64,000 nucleotides of DNA, taken from positions 93,533 to 157,532 of the forward strand of contig QANZ01007353.1 in the NCBI GenBank assembly GCA_003254925.1, given 5' to 3'. This document shows, in pieces, positions 1 to 11,116 of this stretch. Each line of letters begins with the position of its first letter. Position 1 is the first letter of the stretch. The notes under the pieces were generated by a model. That model did no database searches, had not been told where the DNA came from, and worked only from the letters and a program-made list of their open reading frames with translations. A program made the position numbers and the translations under genes. This DNA is from Chamaecrista fasciculata. Lineage: Eukaryota > Streptophyta > Magnoliopsida > Fabales > Fabaceae.

Positions 1-251
1 CATGACTCTCGAGAAGCATCTAGTGCATGTATCTCTATACACCGAGGTCATGCCGGTCTTGGTTCATTTACGTTCCCACGTGAATGATCGACCAGGGACA
101 GTTTTAGATTAATTATCATATAATTAATCAAGGATTGTTATCATAGTAAACATACTAATAATATGATAACCATTAATTTATCTCCATAAATTAATTAATA
201 TGTTCAAAACATATTTATAAAATGATTGGCCCTAGGGCACAATCTCCAACA
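1..251 (-). mobile_element. Ty1-copia-type LTR, truncated by the window edge
   Basis: Read on the minus strand, this begins at 251 with TGTTGGAGATTGTGCCCTAG, the form of LTR start seen in many plant Ty1-copia (SIRE/BARE-like) elements. The end seen here is therefore the 5' end of an LTR whose remainder lies left of base 1. Whether it is a solo LTR or part of a full element cannot be told. A 5-bp target duplication would be 252-256 (TTTTT), which cannot be checked. Confidence 0.65.
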
Positions 252-823
252 TTTTTTACGCGGCTCGAACTATTTTGGGTCTCACAATTTTATACATATC
301 CTCAACAATCTAAAGAGATATTGAATCCAAATTCTTTCTCGCTCACACTGCGTTTCTTCCTCTTTGTACTTCCTGATTGCAAAGTACCTACCCACTTCCT
401 CTTTGTACTTCCTGATTGCAAAGTACCTACCCACTGATTGTTTTTTATTTCATTGGTCTCCTATTTCAAACCATAAACACCATATATTTTTAACCTTCAA
501 GAAAGTTGCCACTGCAACACGTTCGTATATAAGAGTTACTTCTGACGGAAATAAATCCGGTGTGAGAGACGGAATCACTAACCTGGAGTTGAGATTGATC
601 TTGAATTGAGCCAAGAATTATCAAACCACTTGATCCCAAGAGTTACAAGATGGAGTGCTCACATTGGAGAAAAGAAAAGGGACCAAAGTAGCAAAAATGA
701 TGGACCTCTTTTTGTGAAAACACATATGGTATATATATACCCAAAAATATTCACTAATACTAACAAACTTCATAAACATAATTACAAAACAGTCCCTTTA
801 ACTAACAAACTTCATAATTACAT
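252..823. other. Intergenic, no gene seen
   Basis: A+T-rich sequence with only short open frames that lack family resemblance. The only structure is the 39-bp tandem duplication at 356-433. Confidence 0.6.
356..433. repeat. Tandem duplication, 2 x 39 bp
   Basis: Two identical copies, 356-394 and 395-433, each starting CTTCCTCTTTGTACTTCCTG. Identity suggests a recent slippage or unequal-exchange event. Confidence 0.95.
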
Positions 824-2350
824 TAGTAATTCAATGGGATAATTACTAATACTCTTCGGACGTGGCTTGGGGTTCTTAGCCCGGTCCCGGAAGACTTGTG
901 GATAATCCAACCCATCACGAATTACCACAATTAATATGAACCCAATTTATTCTTATTCAGATTTACAATAAATTAATTGGGTTATGGGCTGCGGTGTTTT
1001 GGTTTATCTTTGCTTATGGAAATTAATTTGGCATTGTTGACAACTTGTGATTGAGTGCTCACCTATCGTGGGTCCGGTTACAAGGTTGTTTTGTTTTGTG
1101 GAACGAAATTGTATTGACGGTGGACATACCCTATCGGTGTGACATTGTTAATGAAATCTGTTTTGATATAATTAATTACTTAGTTCAGTTTTGTGGACCA
1201 ATTTGATAATTAATTAATGCTATTCAAGTGGGAGAGATGTTATTTTTGTGTGTGGATAGCATTAATTAATTAACTATTATTTGAAATTACTGATTAAGCA
1301 ATTGATTTTGTTTATTTTGTCCTAATATCTCTACTTTATTTTGGATTTTTTGGATTAATGGGCACTTGAGATATTTGTTTTGGACAAAATATTTTGTATG
1401 GGTCTCCTGTATGAGATAAAACATTTGTTTTAATAACCACTTTGTGGGAATGACTTAGATGAAATCTTATTTTGAATTGCCCATTAATTTCACCTGGTTA
1501 AGTCTTGCGGTGTTTTGGTTTATCTCATGGAACCTATATTTAGGTGAGTGCTTAAGAAATTTGAATTGCACTCTTGTGTTTTTGTTGATAAACTTTCCAA
1601 TCTTGTGTGAATCCCTTAGACTTCCGCTACTTTGCTCAAGTGTACACTATTTAAGTTGTAACCTTTCATATAAGTGTACCTAGGACATACTTGAGCAATT
1701 TTGTTAGGGATTATTGGAGAACTATTAACATGTCATTAGGTACTTGTAATGTACTTTAAATTATTTGTTGGTCTTTTGATATCTGATTCGATTCGAATGA
1801 TTTTGTTACTCGGATCCAGATTAGATTAGCTAAGTAGATGGTTCTGTCTATGTCAAGTTGCATGTTTGTTATGTGTAGAAGGGTTGTTTTGTTTTAGAGG
1901 GTTGGATAGACACCTACAGTCACTTCAAATATGTATCGCTTTTGTGAATCCATTTTTATTGGATTATATGGTTGAGGATTCAGATATTTGACATGCATTT
2001 GATTAATTGTTGTTCCTATGACCATCTGTTTTGATACCTGATTTGTTATAAGCTTCTCTCAAACTAAAGGATTTTTGGGATATAAAATTCTTGTTTTTGA
2101 AGAGAGAAGATTGTTCAATCTTAGACTCAACTTGTATGTTAATTGTGAATTTACCCTATCGGTAAAACACAATTAATATGCAATTTTGTGATGTATGCTC
2201 ATTTGTATTTAGTTAGCATTGTGATTTGTTTATAATGTTTTCAGAGTCTGTTGTATCTTATCGATATGGAGACGATGAATGCATTTTGTGCTGATCCCTC
2301 TCTTTTCTTCCAATTGTGATATACATGTGTTTTCACATTTTTTATAAAGT

Positions 2351-2582
2351 TGCATAAGCTGATTCTGTGAGGGAAACCTTTTGTGATAATTATGTTGAGA
2401 CATAATTAATGTTTCCCATATGCTAATGGTCAAATTAGCTTTTGGTTTTAGCAACTTTCATGAGGTTGCATAAGCTAATTTTGTGAGAGAAACTTGGTGT
2501 TATAATTATGTTTTAAGACATAATTAATGTTTTCTCATTTGTTATTGGTCATATCAGCTTCTGTTTCTATGCAACTTTCTGT
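2351..2582. repeat. Tandem duplication, 2 x ~116 bp
   Basis: Both units start TGCATAAGCT (2351 and 2467) and run through an ACATAATTAATGTTT stretch to a GCAACTTTC motif. The copies are diverged by about a sixth. The second copy runs into the gag-like reading frame. Confidence 0.8.
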
Positions 2583-2796
2583 GGTGAAAACTTTGGTTGG
2601 GACTAATTATGATGTCTGGTTTAAGTCCCTAAACATGTATTTGATAGCCTTAAATGAGTATTTGGCTATGAGGGATCCTGGGGCATCAAATGTGTTTAAC
2701 CATTTTGGTGCTGCTGACAATACTTTGTATAAATTTTGGTATGAGCATTTTGTGGACCTTTTAGATGTTATCTCGATCCAGTGGGAGTCTGAGTAA
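2569..2796 (+). pseudogene. Copia-type Gag N-terminal remnant
   Basis: A short frame from ATG 2569 to the TAA at 2794-2796. It encodes about 75 residues with the pattern LVGTNYDVWFKSLNMYLIAL near residue 10. This resembles the N-terminal UBN2/copia Gag motif (L-x-G-x-N-Y-x-x-W). No CCHC knuckle, protease or polymerase follows; the frame ends just before a noncoding tandem array. It is best read as a truncated retrotransposon gag trapped inside the 824-3466 element. The family call rests on one short motif, so confidence is moderate. Confidence 0.45.
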
Positions 2797-2841
2797 ACGT
2801 TAATTGGATTTTTTGGATTTTTCTCCAATTCTGTTTTGTTG

Positions 2842-3250
2842 TAACTTTGTTACATTTTTTGGATTTAGTCCAATTTTTGGCCCTTACAGGCATCTGGTGT
2901 AACTTTGTTATATTTATTGGATTCAGTCCAATTTTGGCCCTTACAGGCATTTGAGATAACTTTGTTACATTTATTGGATTTAGTCTAATTTTGGCTCTTA
3001 TAGGCATTTGAGTTAATATTGTTACAATTATTGGATTTAGTCAAATTTTGGCCCTTACAGGCATTTGAAGTAACTTTGTTGCAATTATTGGATTTAGTCC
3101 AATTTGGCCTTCAAGAGATCTGAGGTAACCTCCTTACATTTATTGGATTTTGTCCAATTTTGGCCCTTACAGGCATCTGGGTAACTTTGTTACAATTATT
3201 GGATTCAGTCCAATTCGGCCTTCAAGAGGGATTTGAGGTAACTTTGTTGA
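2842..3250. repeat. Tandem array of ~57-bp units, about 7 copies
   Basis: Units begin TAACTTTGTTACA and contain TTGGATTTAGTCCAATTTTG then GGCCCTTACAGGCAT. Seven units of 55-60 bp run to 3238, followed by a partial unit. Two have a variant 3' part (GGCCTTCAAGAG). Each unit carries a small palindrome, TTGGAT..GTCCAA. No constant spacers are present. Confidence 0.9.
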
Positions 3251-3466
3251 AAAATTTGTGTGGATTGGCATTAATCTATTGTAAGATTAATATTTGAGTT
3301 TACTGATAAGTAATTAATTTATTGTAAATCTGAATAAGAAAAAATTGGGTTCATATTAATTGTGGCAATTCGTGATGGGTTGGATTATTCACAAGCCTTC
3401 CGGAACCGGGCTAAGAACCCCAACTCACGTCCAGAGAGTATTAGCAATTATCCCATTAAATTGCTA

Positions 3467-4121
3467 ATTTTTACATAGAGCTTATTTGTCATGGAGAGTA
3501 TTTTATTTAGTCCTATTTTGTTAACTATTGATTATATTTGATAATCTAGCATTTGGACTAATGTGTGATATACCCTTTGTTTTGGAGTAGTTTTGTTATT
3601 TTAACAAAACTAGGGACTCATTTGCATTTTTAGCTTTGTATGTAAAGTCCCTATTTGTTTTATGTGCGCCGTGTTAAAAGGTGAACTTTGGCTTTTGGTG
3701 GGTATGGCGTTTGCTACTCACAATTTAGTTTCCATTCTTGTAAAAAAATGCTTGAGTTTTTGCTCTATGTTTGGTTCTTCCTCGATCTCTGGATGAGTGA
3801 GTTGCAGATTTCTTAGCCTCCATCTCTTCAATTCCAGATAAGTAACTCTTAATCTCCCTTATTTTTCCATCAATTTCACATTGTAAAAACTTTGTAGCCT
3901 CTGTCTCGCTCATACACGCCACACTATTACTATGCATACTCTACTCTTCCTCATATACCACAATCTACATCTCTCCTCATCCAAGAATTCCTCCCTCAAA
4001 ATTTGATATTGCAATGGCAACGCCCAGGTGCCGTCAAATTCTGCATGCTAATTAAAACTTTACCAATAGAGAAGGAAACAGTATAATTAATTTTGTGTCA
4101 TAAGAGGTATCTAAATTTATC
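3467..4121. other. Intergenic, no gene seen
   Basis: A 70-codon minus-strand frame at 3725-3937 matches nothing I recognise and shows no gene signals. The rest is A+T-rich sequence. Confidence 0.5.
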
Positions 4122-4245
4122 GGGTAAATTACACTTTGGTACCATGTGGTTTGACCCTATTTTATTTTGGTACCCTGTGGTTTGAAACCTAACACTTTGG
4201 TACCCTGTGGTATTCTCCATTAACACTTTGGTACCCTTTGGGGTT
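4122..4245 (+). repeat. Mutator-like end fragment
   Basis: Starts GGGTAAATTACACTTTGGTA and repeats the phrase CACTTTGGTACCCTGTGG. It resembles the GGGTAAATTGCACTTTGG ends of the Pack-MULE at 27984-37629. No partner end was found nearby, so it is an orphan end or a related family. Confidence 0.6.
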
Positions 4246-5200
4246 ATTTTATAATTTTAACCATAATAAATTTTACAAAAATTACATATTGATCCCAATT
4301 TTTTTTTGAAGTTTTTATTTTAGTCTCTAAATAATATGTATCTAAGGACTTTAAGACCCAGGGAATAAAAGGCTAGCAGATTAATTAAGAATTCAGGCCG
4401 AAAAAATAGTTAATTAAGAATTATCACGTGAAATTAAAGTTATAAAGACCTTAGAAAAATAGCAAAGTCATAAACCAACAACGAAGCTCTTATTAATATC
4501 AAGCTTTTGAAGAAACCCAAGTGGGAGAAGTAGGCATTGAGTGACTAATTAAGACATAGACATTATGCAACCAAACAAAATTGTCGTTGCAAATAGGAAC
4601 GTTGGACCAATGATATATACCTACTCTTATAAATGAACAAGCAATGAATTAGTTGGGTATAAACACACATACAAATAGTTGCCTTTTCGAAAGGGGTAAT
4701 AAATTAATAAATAAATGGGTGGACTAATTTCATTTTTCAAAGACTATATAAAAGTCAACCACTCCAACTTTAGACGATTCCTTTTCAATTCGTGGATGCT
4801 TTTAATTGATGGGTTCATGTTTTAAATGAGACAGATTATTTACTATATATATATATAATATTGTTATGATGAAGATATATATGATTACACTACATAATAT
4901 TATTATATAGTGAGATTAATTTAATAAACATGTGTTTTTGTCTAATTTCTTTTCTTAATTAATATTAAGATATGGAGCTAGATATTCGGATAAGACAACG
5001 ATTGATGTTGTGCGTTTAGAACAATATTTTGGCGTGCAATTAATCACTATTGTTTTTACTTATCATTATTTATATATAGTAGTACGGGTGGCAATTTAAT
5101 TTGGACTAATATGTAGGGTACTCGTCTGAATTCACATGAAAAAAAAAATTTTGGTATCCGTTAGATATCATATAACAAATAAAGTATGAATAGTGAAAAA
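4246..5200. other. A+T-rich intergenic sequence
   Basis: No gene or clear element. Contains a short TA microsatellite at about 4841-4858. Confidence 0.6.
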
Positions 5201-5522
5201 TAGGGATGTCAAAATGGGCCTATGCCCACGGGGTCGGCCCGCCCGCTAAATGGGCGGGCTTGGGCATCAAAAAATAGGCCCGTTTAAAAAACGGGCCTAT
5301 ATGGGGTGGCCCGTTTAGCCCGCGGGCTAAACGGGTATGGGCGGGCCAGTCCGCGGGCTACCCACATAATTTTTTAAATTTTTTAANGGTCGGCCCGTTT
5401 AACCCGCGAGCCAATGCGGGCGGGCTTAGGCATCCAAAATGGAGCCCGTTTATAAACGTGCCGGCCCGCCCCAGCCCGTTTAAAGGCGGGCCCGGGCGGG
5501 CCGGCCTGTTTTGACACCCCTA
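5201..5522. mobile_element. hAT MITE, GC-rich, with 8-bp target duplication
   Basis: Ends are TAGGGATGTCAAAATGGGCC and its inverted counterpart ending TTTTGACACCCCTA. The flanks GTGAAAAA (5193-5200) and GTGAAAAA (5523-5530) form the 8-bp duplication typical of hAT. The interior is built of inverted GGCCCGTTTA/TAAACGGGCC motifs, a GC island in A+T-rich DNA. One ambiguous base lies at 5387. It is non-autonomous and has no coding potential. Confidence 0.92.
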
Positions 5523-5874
5523 GTGAAAAATGAAAAAACAAATTATTAGATATCAAGTGGATACAAATATTGTTTCAACTATCTAATATCCATAAAAAAA
5601 TGAATGGATAATTAGGATATTCGGTATCCAATACACTAGTTATAATATAAATATTTTATTATGTTATGTATTTTTTATACATTCTTAATTAATTTATTTT
5701 TGTTAACGGTTATATATTGGGTATTTGATTTCAGATATATCCAATTTATGAATTAGAATATCTATCTTATCGTCCTACATGAATTCATTATTTTTCTTGT
5801 AATCTCCGAATATTTTGGATACTGAATATCAGAAAGAGTTGGGATACATATATTAATGAAAAAAGTATTGTTGG
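5523..5874. other. A+T-rich intergenic sequence
   Basis: No gene seen. Contains degenerate repeats of ATATCC/GGATAT type only. Confidence 0.55.
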
Positions 5875-6570
5875 TAACCCCAACATATGGGGTCATTTTC
5901 AGTTATACCCCCAACAATTTTTTTTGTTAATTATACCCCCAACGTTTCACATTTAAGTCAATTATACCACAACCCCTGACTATGTTAAGAAAACTAACGG
6001 ACTTTGCTAATGTGTTAGCTGATGTGGCATTTTTTTTCTTGTCGTCGTTCTCAGTTCCTTGGTCTCCCCTAAATTACGTCGTACTCATCCCTTTTTTCCT
6101 TCCCTTACAACCGCCTCCCTCACCCATCTTATCTATTTGCCTCTCTCTCCAAAGGGGTTTTGAAGTTAGTTTACTTCTCAATTTCGACTACCACGATGTA
6201 CAGCGCTGTCACCGGATATTGTGTGTTAATGCCAAGAGTCAGAGCTATTGGTATTTCTGCTCGATTTCTCTGAATTTGAGGCTCAACGACGAGTTTGTGT
6301 GTGGTTGCCGGAACTGTGAAGAATAAAGGGGAGAGATTTTTCGGGTTTCTCAATTGCAGGGACCAGTTCGTTAAAGATGACAAACATTCTGGATTCTTCT
6401 GTAATTAGTTAGGGATTCATGTTAGTGAAAGAAAAATCTTAAGAAAATGAAGGATTTTTAAATAATGAAAACTTAAGAACCTTAAAACAAAAAAAATGCC
6501 ACATCAGTTGACACATCAACAAAATCCATTAGTTTCATTGACAGAGTTAGGGGTTAGTGTATAATTAGAC
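5875..6570. mobile_element. Foldback, probably Mutator-like element with captured sequence
   Basis: Inverted arms at 5957-6045 and about 6485-6570 share GTCAATTATACCACAACCCC- and GATGTGGCATTTTTTTT-type sequence. The left side extends outward to the GGGGTCATTTTCAGTTATAC motif near 5890, which the right side lacks. The GC-richer interior (6046-6420) has gene-like composition. One frame near 6310-6405 reads KGERFFGFLN then HSGFFCN, vaguely like the end of a GRF zinc finger. That resemblance is weak. No target duplication was identified. Confidence 0.55.
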
Positions 6571-6644
6571 AAGAACTAACAAACACATGAGGCGAGTCCT
6601 CACACATACACTTCCCCCTCTACCACATACCAAGGTTTGAGATA

Positions 6645-7175
6645 TTAAGGAGTGTTCAGCGAGTAGTTGGGTCTACTTGCCAAAACCATCTCAATTCGTT
6701 AGTTTGAATTAATTTGGTTTCAAAAATTTGAGACCATTGTGATTTGGGTTGAGATGCCTGTTTCAAATTTTGAGCTCGTTCAATCCAACTCAATTTGTTG
6801 ATTCGCAAAACTAGAAAATTAAAATTAAAATTAATTTTTTATTTGGTTAAAATTATATTTTGATCTCTCAAACAATATTATTTTTACAATTTGATTCATC
6901 CATAGATTTTTATTCTTAATTTAGTCCCTCAAAAACAAATTGTAAATGACCAAATTGAGAAAAAAAAATTAAGAGAAATTAAATTGAAAAATATATATAT
7001 ATATATAAAGCATGGGTCAACCCGCTACTATTTAATTTGGATTAGTTTGAGTTAATTCAATTATTTTCTTTAATCCAACCCACCAAATAAAATAGAAAGC
7101 CTAAATCAACCCGCCAAATAAAATAGAAAGCCTAATCAACCCGCCGAAAATTAATCCTTGAACATCCCTCAGGGA
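6645..7175. mobile_element. Degenerate hAT-like MITE
   Basis: The left end AAGGAGTGTTCA and right end TGAACATCCCT are inverted. Subterminal GGGTTGATT/AATCAACCCG motifs recur in both orientations. A ~30-bp unit (AAATAAAATAGAAAGCCTAA) is duplicated at 7083-7143. No target duplication survives. Confidence 0.45.
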
Positions 7176-8793
7176 TCCTCACGCTTCTAATATCTAGGAC
7201 CACACACGTACACTTTGTGGAATCTCCTTCCAAGGGCGCTTTATAAGTGCCCCAAAATTTCAAGTTTAAAGTCACTCAAAATCCCAAAATTCAAATGTGA
7301 TTCTCCAAGAGCTCTTACAATTATGAATTATTCTTATTGAAGTTCATTGCTCAAGCCTCACCCTTGATCACCTAGCCAAACTAGGTTAGTCATCACCATG
7401 ACTCCACAAATTTGATAGTAATATATATATATATATATGTTATGTTCTTGAAATGCAAAACATATTTATTAAACATGTTATGTTTGTTTTATTTGAAATT
7501 TTGATAGTGAAAACTTAAGAATTATATAATATAATATTTTTCCTTACTATTATTTAATTAATGGTGGTGGCAAATATATGACGTGTGATTCAAGTGTTGT
7601 TAGCGTTAGCAACTTAGCATAGTGGTTAAAACTTAAATAAATAACATTAATTTAAATGTCTTAAAACTTACGTAGCAATTTAAATCTACTATCATAGTCC
7701 AATTTATTACAATCGATCGAGTTGCATTTCACGTTTTAATACTAATATATGTATATATATATATTGCATAAGCAGCTAAAATAAAATATATATGTATATA
7801 TGATATATATCATCATTGATTTGAGATGTCTAAAGTTGCCATCATCCATACATATTATAAGGCATTTCTATATTTCAAGTAAAGCTATAAACATAATTTT
7901 ATTAGCTAATCACATCAAAATCAACAGTAGGGGTTGATGATAAACAATAGATTTTGTTGGAAAAAAAATCTTTATGACTATTCAAAGTTAGTTTTATATA
8001 TGAAAAAAAAAAGGTCACTATCATTATTAATTAAAAAAACAAGTAGCTTAGTGGATATTGTCTATGTTTGTGGATTAGTGGATAAATCACAAACTCAAAG
8101 CACTTGCTAATCAAGCAGTTTATCATAATGAGATCCCCTTTTTCTTTTTATTTCATTTTTCATTTTTTCTCTAATTCTATTATTTTTTGTATCATATATT
8201 TATTATAAAGACTATAAATTTATATAAGGTATATATTTTATAAAGTTCACTAATCAAATAAAGACAAAAGTGTAAAAAACTTTTTACATGATCAATTATT
8301 AATGAGAAAGCATATTTTATATGATCAATTATAAAAAAAAATAATATATGTATATGAATAAACTTATGAGTAAAAAAATGTTATAACAAAAATATAAGGA
8401 ATAGTCCTTTCCTCATATCGTAAATGTCCAAATCCATTTTCTCTAGCTTCTGACCATAAATTAATGTCCAAATGCATTAGCTTACGTTGTACAAAAACGA
8501 AATAAGCAATGTTAGATTTGAATATTGTAAACAAGGTAAAAGTTAAACCTCTTTTGGCTTTTTGTTTGTTTTTTTTAATGTTTTTTATTAAATGGTCAAA
8601 AGGGTTAAGTTTGTGACGTCCATATAAATGTTTTTATATTTGTTTGTCATGAAGATCTAAACTATACAAATATAATTACTTAAAACAAAATTTGTCAAAA
8701 TATTGATCGATTGAAATTTTCTTTTATATAAGCTAAATCAATTTTATATAAGAATGTGCTTTTATATTGTCTTTCGGTCATTAATTAATTTTA
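7176..8793. other. A+T-rich intergenic sequence
   Basis: No gene or bounded element seen. Several TA-rich microsatellites occur (about 7418-7440, 7745-7765). Confidence 0.55.
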
Positions 8794-9234
8794 GGTCAAA
8801 GTGCACTTTTAGTCCTTTAGTTTTTGTTCAGGTCTCAATTTAGTCCCATAATTTTTTTTCCACTTTTGGTCCCATTTTTTTCCTCATGTTATAGATTTGG
8901 TCCCATATCACTTTTGATCTCATATCTTTTGGTCATATTGCAGAATTAGTTTAATATTTTTGTAAAATATTTCACCGTTAGTTCCACCTGATTCAAAGAT
9001 ATGGGACTAATATTTCTGCACCTGACCCAAAGATATAGGATGAATTTTACAATCTAACCAAAACATATGGGACCAATTTTGTAACCTGACCCAAAGATAT
9101 GGGACCAAAAGTGCCAAATGGGACTAAATCTGCAACCTGAACAAAAGATATAAGATCAAAAGTATAAAAAAAAAAATTATGGGACCAAATTGAGATCTAA
9201 GCAAAAGTTATTAGACTAAAAGTAAACTTTCACC
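8794..9234. mobile_element. Mutator-type MITE with perfect 9-bp target duplication
   Basis: Ends are GGTCAAAGTGCACTTTTAGT and an inverted copy ending AAGTAAACTTTCACC. Flanks TTAATTTTA (8785-8793) and TTAATTTTA (9235-9243) match exactly. The whole 441 bp is an imperfect palindrome of ATATCTTTxGGTCCCATAT phrases. The same family recurs at about 21955, 38561, 40262 and 48655. Confidence 0.92.
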
Positions 9235-9800
9235 TTAATTTTAATACTTTGTATAGTACATTGAAACATATAACAAGAAACAGAAAGTCGTTAAAATATT
9301 GTGCGAAAGATATTAATGACTTTTAAATAATATTTTTAAAACAAATAAAAAATCTAATTTAACTTTATATCTTCGACAAATTATTTAAAATAAATTTAAG
9401 AAAATTAAATACCAAACCACTTGTTGGCATGCGGTTGTCACCTATATATTCTATACTGATCAGTCAAAGGCACACATGTGACATACATTTAAAGTTAATG
9501 TCTATGAAGAAATTTCATAAAGTACAATTTTAAATTTTTTGTCATCCAGTATTCCAATTTTTCATGATATTTCTTTTTGGCCTGAAGTTTTTCATAATAG
9601 TTAAGACAAGTAAAAATAACCAAAACTAGTATCTTAACTTTTTTTCGCCAAATTAGTATCTAAAATTGACATTAAGTAATTATATATTGAATCTCTTAAG
9701 ACAAAAAAAACACGTCGTCATTTAATTATCAACAAAGGTAATATTCAAATCTTGTTTTTACATAGTTAATTATGATCTAATTAATGCCATGTATTATATA
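9235..9800. other. A+T-rich intergenic sequence
   Basis: No gene or bounded element seen. Confidence 0.5.
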
Positions 9801-10674
9801 GGTCAAAACCTTAAATTGGTCCCAAATGTATGATGTGAATTTTAGATTGTTCTTAAATGTTTCATTTGTTTCAAATTTATATTACATATTTATATAATTT
9901 TTTAAATTGGTCTCATACCTACTTCTAGGACACCATTTGACTTCATTTAATATTGGTCTCAATTAAAAAAAAAATTAAAGAACTCTTCTCATCTTACTAT
10001 TTGGATTTGAAATCACACCGATATGCCCAACTTCACTTATTTAACTGTGAAACAAGTGACTCACTTTTAAGATTCTATTAGACTTCGTTTGTTGACGATC
10101 TCAACTAGATAGAGAAAATATTTATCAAAAGCAACTTGTAACTTTATATTAACTTTGAAACATGAAGATATGACTACATATAATTCATTAGTTTGGATCT
10201 TTGGGACCATTTTGAGAAATTATAAAAACACATAGGATCAATGTGAAACAAACAAAATAGTCCAAAATGCAAATTTGGTCTCATATCTTTTGCTCAGTAC
10301 CCAATTTGGTCCCGTATCTTTTTTTGTTGCACTTTTAGTCTCATATCTTTAGGTTAGGTCACAATTTGGTCCCACATTTTTTTTTATAGATTTGTACTCA
10401 TATCTTTGGGTTAAGTATAGAATTGGTCTGATATTTTTGAGTCAAGTGGAACTAGCGATGAAACATTTTGTAACGATATAAGACCAATTCTCTAACCTAA
10501 CCAAATTGGGACCTTTTGCAAATATATAGGACCAAAATTGCAATGAAAAAATATACAGAGCGAAATTGGGAACAAAGCAAAAGATATGAAACTAAATTTA
10601 CATTTTGACCAATAAAATATTTAGAATCAATTTGAAAGAACCCCATACATTTGGGACCAATTTGAGATTTTGAC
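9801..10674. mobile_element. Mutator-type MITE interrupted by another MITE
   Basis: Ends GGTCAAAACCTTAAATTGGT and its inverted copy (ACCAATTTGAGATTTTGAC) mark a family also seen at 39002, 48952, 57227 and 59108. The middle holds one copy of that family's internal unit, inverted, at about 10060-10180. A second MITE is inserted at 10260-10610. The target duplication is no longer clear. Confidence 0.75.
10260..10610. mobile_element. Nested Mutator-type MITE
   Basis: Inverted ends GTCCAAAATGCAAATTTGGT and ...TTTACATTTTGACC. Flanks AACAAAATA (10251-10259) and AATAAAATA (10611-10619) agree at 8 of 9 positions. It lies wholly inside the 9801-10674 MITE. Confidence 0.82.
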
Positions 10675-10853
10675 TATACATATATAATTCTTCCTCTCAT
10701 AAACTCATCAAAAATTATGTTTCGTCGATTAAACCAAAGTAATTTGCTGGTGTTTACTCATCATAAAGTACCCTCGAGCTGAGGCTACAACATCACGAGA
10801 AGAGAAAGCCAAAAATAAAAGAAATAAAAAATAAAAGTTCAAAGCCGTCATGG

Positions 10854-10859
10854 TTGACC
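10854..10859 (+). promoter_or_regulatory. W-box (TTGACC) upstream of the PADRE gene
   Basis: TTGACC 258 bp before the PADRE start codon matches the WRKY core TTGAC[C/T]. A second one on the minus strand lies at 10921-10926. Family members are often defence- or stress-responsive, so WRKY control is plausible but inferred. Confidence 0.4.
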
Positions 10860-10871
10860 AGACCACATCAA

Positions 10872-10886
10872 CCTCTCTCTCTCTCT
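10872..10886 (+). promoter_or_regulatory. CT-rich (Y-patch-like) promoter tract
   Basis: A (CT)n run about 230 bp before the PADRE start, typical of plant core promoters and 5' leaders. The transcription start itself cannot be read. Confidence 0.4.
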
Positions 10887-10920
10887 CATACACACAGAAA
10901 ACAAATATAGACTTTATCTA

Positions 10921-10926
10921 AGTCAA
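10921..10926 (-). promoter_or_regulatory. Second W-box, reverse orientation
   Basis: AGTCAA on the plus strand is TTGACT on the minus strand, 191 bp before the PADRE start. Confidence 0.35.
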
Positions 10927-11116
10927 AATGTTGTTTCAATAATATCATTCACCAATCACCATCATCTTCTCTCTCTATAATTAATTAATTATATATATAT
11001 ATATCATCTTCTTTTCTTCCATTCATTATATCTATAATTTATATACATATCATCTTCTATTGTAATATCCCCATCATCATCTTCAATTTTCATCATATCA
11101 TCTATAATCTTCCACA

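Larger units (their letters stand above)
824..3466. mobile_element. Unclassified element with 155-bp terminal inverted repeats
   Basis: The segment 824-978 recurs as its reverse complement at 3312-3466 with roughly 90% identity over 155 bp; the shared core includes GGGGTTCTTAGCCCGGT. The interior holds a copia-type gag remnant (2569-2796), a 116-bp tandem duplication and a ~57-bp tandem array. No clear target-site duplication was found. It could be a foldback element, or two inverted copies of the end of one element; its class is undecided. Confidence 0.6.

Noticed and set aside
2842-3250. CRISPR-like repeat array
   Set aside because: Units are contiguous and share their whole length; there are no unique spacers, and this is plant nuclear DNA.
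3725-3937. 70-codon minus-strand frame
   Set aside because: No family motif, promoter or conservation signal; length is within chance expectation.
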